A program made the position numbers and the translations under genes. Under the pieces are notes generated by a model, which searched no databases, was not told the DNA's origin, and worked only from the letters and a program-made list of their open reading frames with translations. A stretch of DNA of 64,000 bases, from assembly GCA_964370225.1 (NCBI GenBank), contig CAYJII010000001.1, forward strand, positions 1 to 64,000, in the 5' to 3' direction. Source of the stretch: CAYJII01 sp964370225 (GTDB taxonomy: Bacteria > Bacillota > Clostridia > Oscillospirales > Ruminococcaceae). This document shows, piece by piece, positions 62,538 to 64,000 of the stretch (position 1 is its first letter; the number at the start of each line of letters is the position of its first letter).

Positions 62538-64000
62538 TTATAGTCCAACGCGACCCATTCTATTAATAATAGTGTCGAGCGCCTCATCAAGAGTAGTCAT
62601 AAATCTCGCTGCCGCATTGTATGATTGTTGATATTTTAGTAAGTTAATACCCTCTTCATCAAGGTTTACCCCCGACACACTATCACGCATATCTTCCATT
62701 GATGTGAGTGATACTAAATAACTGTCTAAGAGTTTTTCGTTCGAGCTAACTTCAAGTGCTAATACATTGCTGATATTGCTTACATATTCTTGCATAGTTC
62801 CCTCGAATATCGAAACTCCATTTTCCGCTTCAAAGTTTAGGTCTTCAGAAAACTTAGCAATCATTTTAAGCAAGTTTTCGTTTGCACCCGAGTCATCTCC
62901 TGCGAGGTCGATTTTAGTAGCGGTGATACCGTACTCATTATTTCTCCAGCCCTGTGCAATTTGAATATTGCTTGCTGTGATAGGACCTCCGTCCGAAGAC
63001 TCAAATAACGGTAACCATCCATCAGCTTCGTATGTAGGTGGGTCTGTTGGCGGGTCAACTTCTATTGAGTTTAGATGGTTAAGTTCATTTGCAATTTGTG
63101 ATGCAAATAAATCCATGGATTGTTCGTAATATCCAATCCCTCTTATCGCGTTTGGTGGTGTATCAAATTCTCCTGAAGAATTTAGCATATCTAAATAGCC
63201 TTTTAAGCTACCAACTGTTAAATCATCCGTTAAGTCTGTGGTAATTCCACTGTCTAATGGATACTCATGCACTAGATGAGTTTTTCCTGTTGTCGCATCA
63301 ACATTCACTGAAAACTCCGAGTACTGGTCTTTGTCTAAAAGCATTACCTCTGGACTAGTAGCAGTTTCCGGTATTGTGATGCTAACTTCGTTTATTACTA
63401 TCCCCGGTGAAATTTCAATCGGTTTCATTGTAACATCTATTTTTACATATACACTTAGCTCATCGATTAACAAATTGCGTTGATCCTCAAGTTCTAATGT
63501 ACCTGTTTTTGTAATCTCAGCTTTTTTTATATCCTTGTTAATCTCAGCTATACTTGAAAGTATATTGTTCACTTCTTCAACAGCAACATCGTTAAAATTA
63601 TAAAACTGTTGCTCTCTTATAGTGCTTACTTGAAGCGCGTTTTGATTTATTATCTTTGTTAAAATCTCGGATGAAGATTTAACTATCGCATCAAACTCAG
63701 CATTCCCTGCGTTAGTTGATAGGTTTTGCATCTGCTTTAACAGGTCTGCTACTTGCGAATTTAAACCATCAACCATAGTTTCATCAATTACTCTTTCCAA
63801 GTCATAAAAGCTTTGTAGCTTCGAATCAATCTCTCCTACTTTTGGAGCTTCTTGACGAAATCTTACATCGAGATATGGGTCTCTAACTTGAGCTATTTGG
63901 CTGATTTGCGAACCTTGACCTACTCCGCTTGAGGTAAGCGAAACATATCTGCCGCCACTAGCAGGAGGTTGTATGGAAACTAAATCCAAGCGTTGCCTTG
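62538..64000 (-). CDS. flgK: Hook-filament junction protein FlgK (N-terminus outside window)
   Basis: The first junction protein. The frame is open through the right edge (RQRLDLVSIQPPA), so a TTG near 63989 is not a real start and the first ~40 residues are missing. Visible features: VRDPYLDVRFRQEAPKVGEI, a long variable middle, and the C-terminal GVNLDEEGINLLKYQQSYNA with ARFMTTLDEALDTIINRMGR. It is upstream of flgL in the usual order; flgM and flgN probably lie beyond the edge. Confidence 0.94.
   Translation of the reverse strand, partial: RQRLDLVSIQPPASGGRYVSLTSSGVGQGSQISQIAQVRDPYLDVRFRQEAPKVGEIDSKLQSFYDLERVIDETMVDGLNSQVADLLKQMQNLSTNAGNAEFDAIVKSSSEILTKIINQNALQVSTIREQQFYNFNDVAVEEVNNILSSIAEINKDIKKAEITKTGTLELEDQRNLLIDELSVYVKIDVTMKPIEISPGIVINEVSITIPETATSPEVMLLDKDQYSEFSVNVDATTGKTHLVHEYPLDSGITTDLTDDLTVGSLKGYLDMLNSSGEFDTPPNAIRGIGYYEQSMDLFASQIANELNHLNSIEVDPPTDPPTYEADGWLPLFESSDGGPITASNIQIAQGWRNNEYGITATKIDLAGDDSGANENLLKMIAKFSEDLNFEAENGVSIFEGTMQEYVSNISNVLALEVSSNEKLLDSYLVSLTSMEDMRDSVSGVNLDEEGINLLKYQQSYNAAARFMTTLDEALDTIINRMGRVGL

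Noticed and set aside
1..64000. CRISPR arrays, tRNA or rRNA genes, insertion sequences, prophage genes
   Set aside because: None seen by eye on either strand; the only tandem repeats are coding units of the surface protein.

Overview
The window looks like low-GC, anaerobic, motile Clostridia (Bacillota). A Lachnospirales-type organism is my best guess. The evidence is AT-rich spacers, strong AGGAGG-type ribosome sites with some GTG/TTG starts, an [FeFe]-hydrogenase operon, Fe-S L-serine dehydratase, methylglyoxal synthase, an ECF-type transporter subunit, and a Bacillus/Clostridium-style fla/che operon with FliY, CheC, CheD, CheV and FliW-CsrA. It is a draft scaffold: 100 Ns sit at 4466-4565. 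No tRNA, rRNA, CRISPR array, transposase or phage gene was seen.

Layout. (1) 1-978: end of a membrane CHASE-GGDEF diguanylate cyclase (+). (2) 1214-8655: a giant repetitive VWA/MBG surface protein (-), interrupted by the gap inside a 282-bp tandem repeat. (3) 9229-12449: serine dehydratase, SGNH hydrolase, methylglyoxal synthase and an orphan ECF S component (+). (4) 12531-14527: a self-regulated GntR(YtrA)-ABC transporter operon with a near-perfect promoter and a long palindromic operator. (5) 14656-20340: a three-gene [FeFe]-hydrogenase operon (NuoE-like; NuoF fused to a GltD/NfnB-like flavoprotein; HydA), preceded by a 37-bp palindrome. (6) 20389-26864 (-): a catabolic cassette of two TIM-barrel isomerases, two Gfo/Idh/MocA dehydrogenases, a PH/zinc-ribbon protein, an UxuB-like SDR and glycerate kinase. 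(7) 26965-29854 (-): a class B penicillin-binding protein and a CDF metal exporter.

(8) 29965-64000 (-): the flagellar/chemotaxis region, transcribed right to left. The late block is flgK, flgL, DUF6470, fliW, csrA, cheV, fliD, fliS and a FliT-like gene, ending in a strong terminator. A 550-bp spacer with two tandem sigma-A-like promoters follows. The main operon is then flgB, flgC, fliE, fliF, fliG, fliH, fliI, fliJ, fliK, flgD, a TIGR02530-type gene, flgE, flbD, motA, motB, fliM, fliY, cheY, fliO, fliP, fliQ, fliR, flhB, flhA, fliA, two rod genes, fapA, cheC and cheD, ending in a terminator. Compared with B. subtilis and many clostridia, fliL, flhF, flhG, cheA, cheB, cheR and cheW are absent from the expected positions.

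The parts most worth following up are the NuoF-GltD fusion, which suggests an NAD(H)/NADP(H)/ferredoxin/H2-coupled hydrogenase; the unassigned sugar or sugar-acid cassette; the size-variable surface protein, whose gap length can be predicted as 170 + 282k bp; and two perfect hairpins without U-tracts inside the flagellar transcripts.
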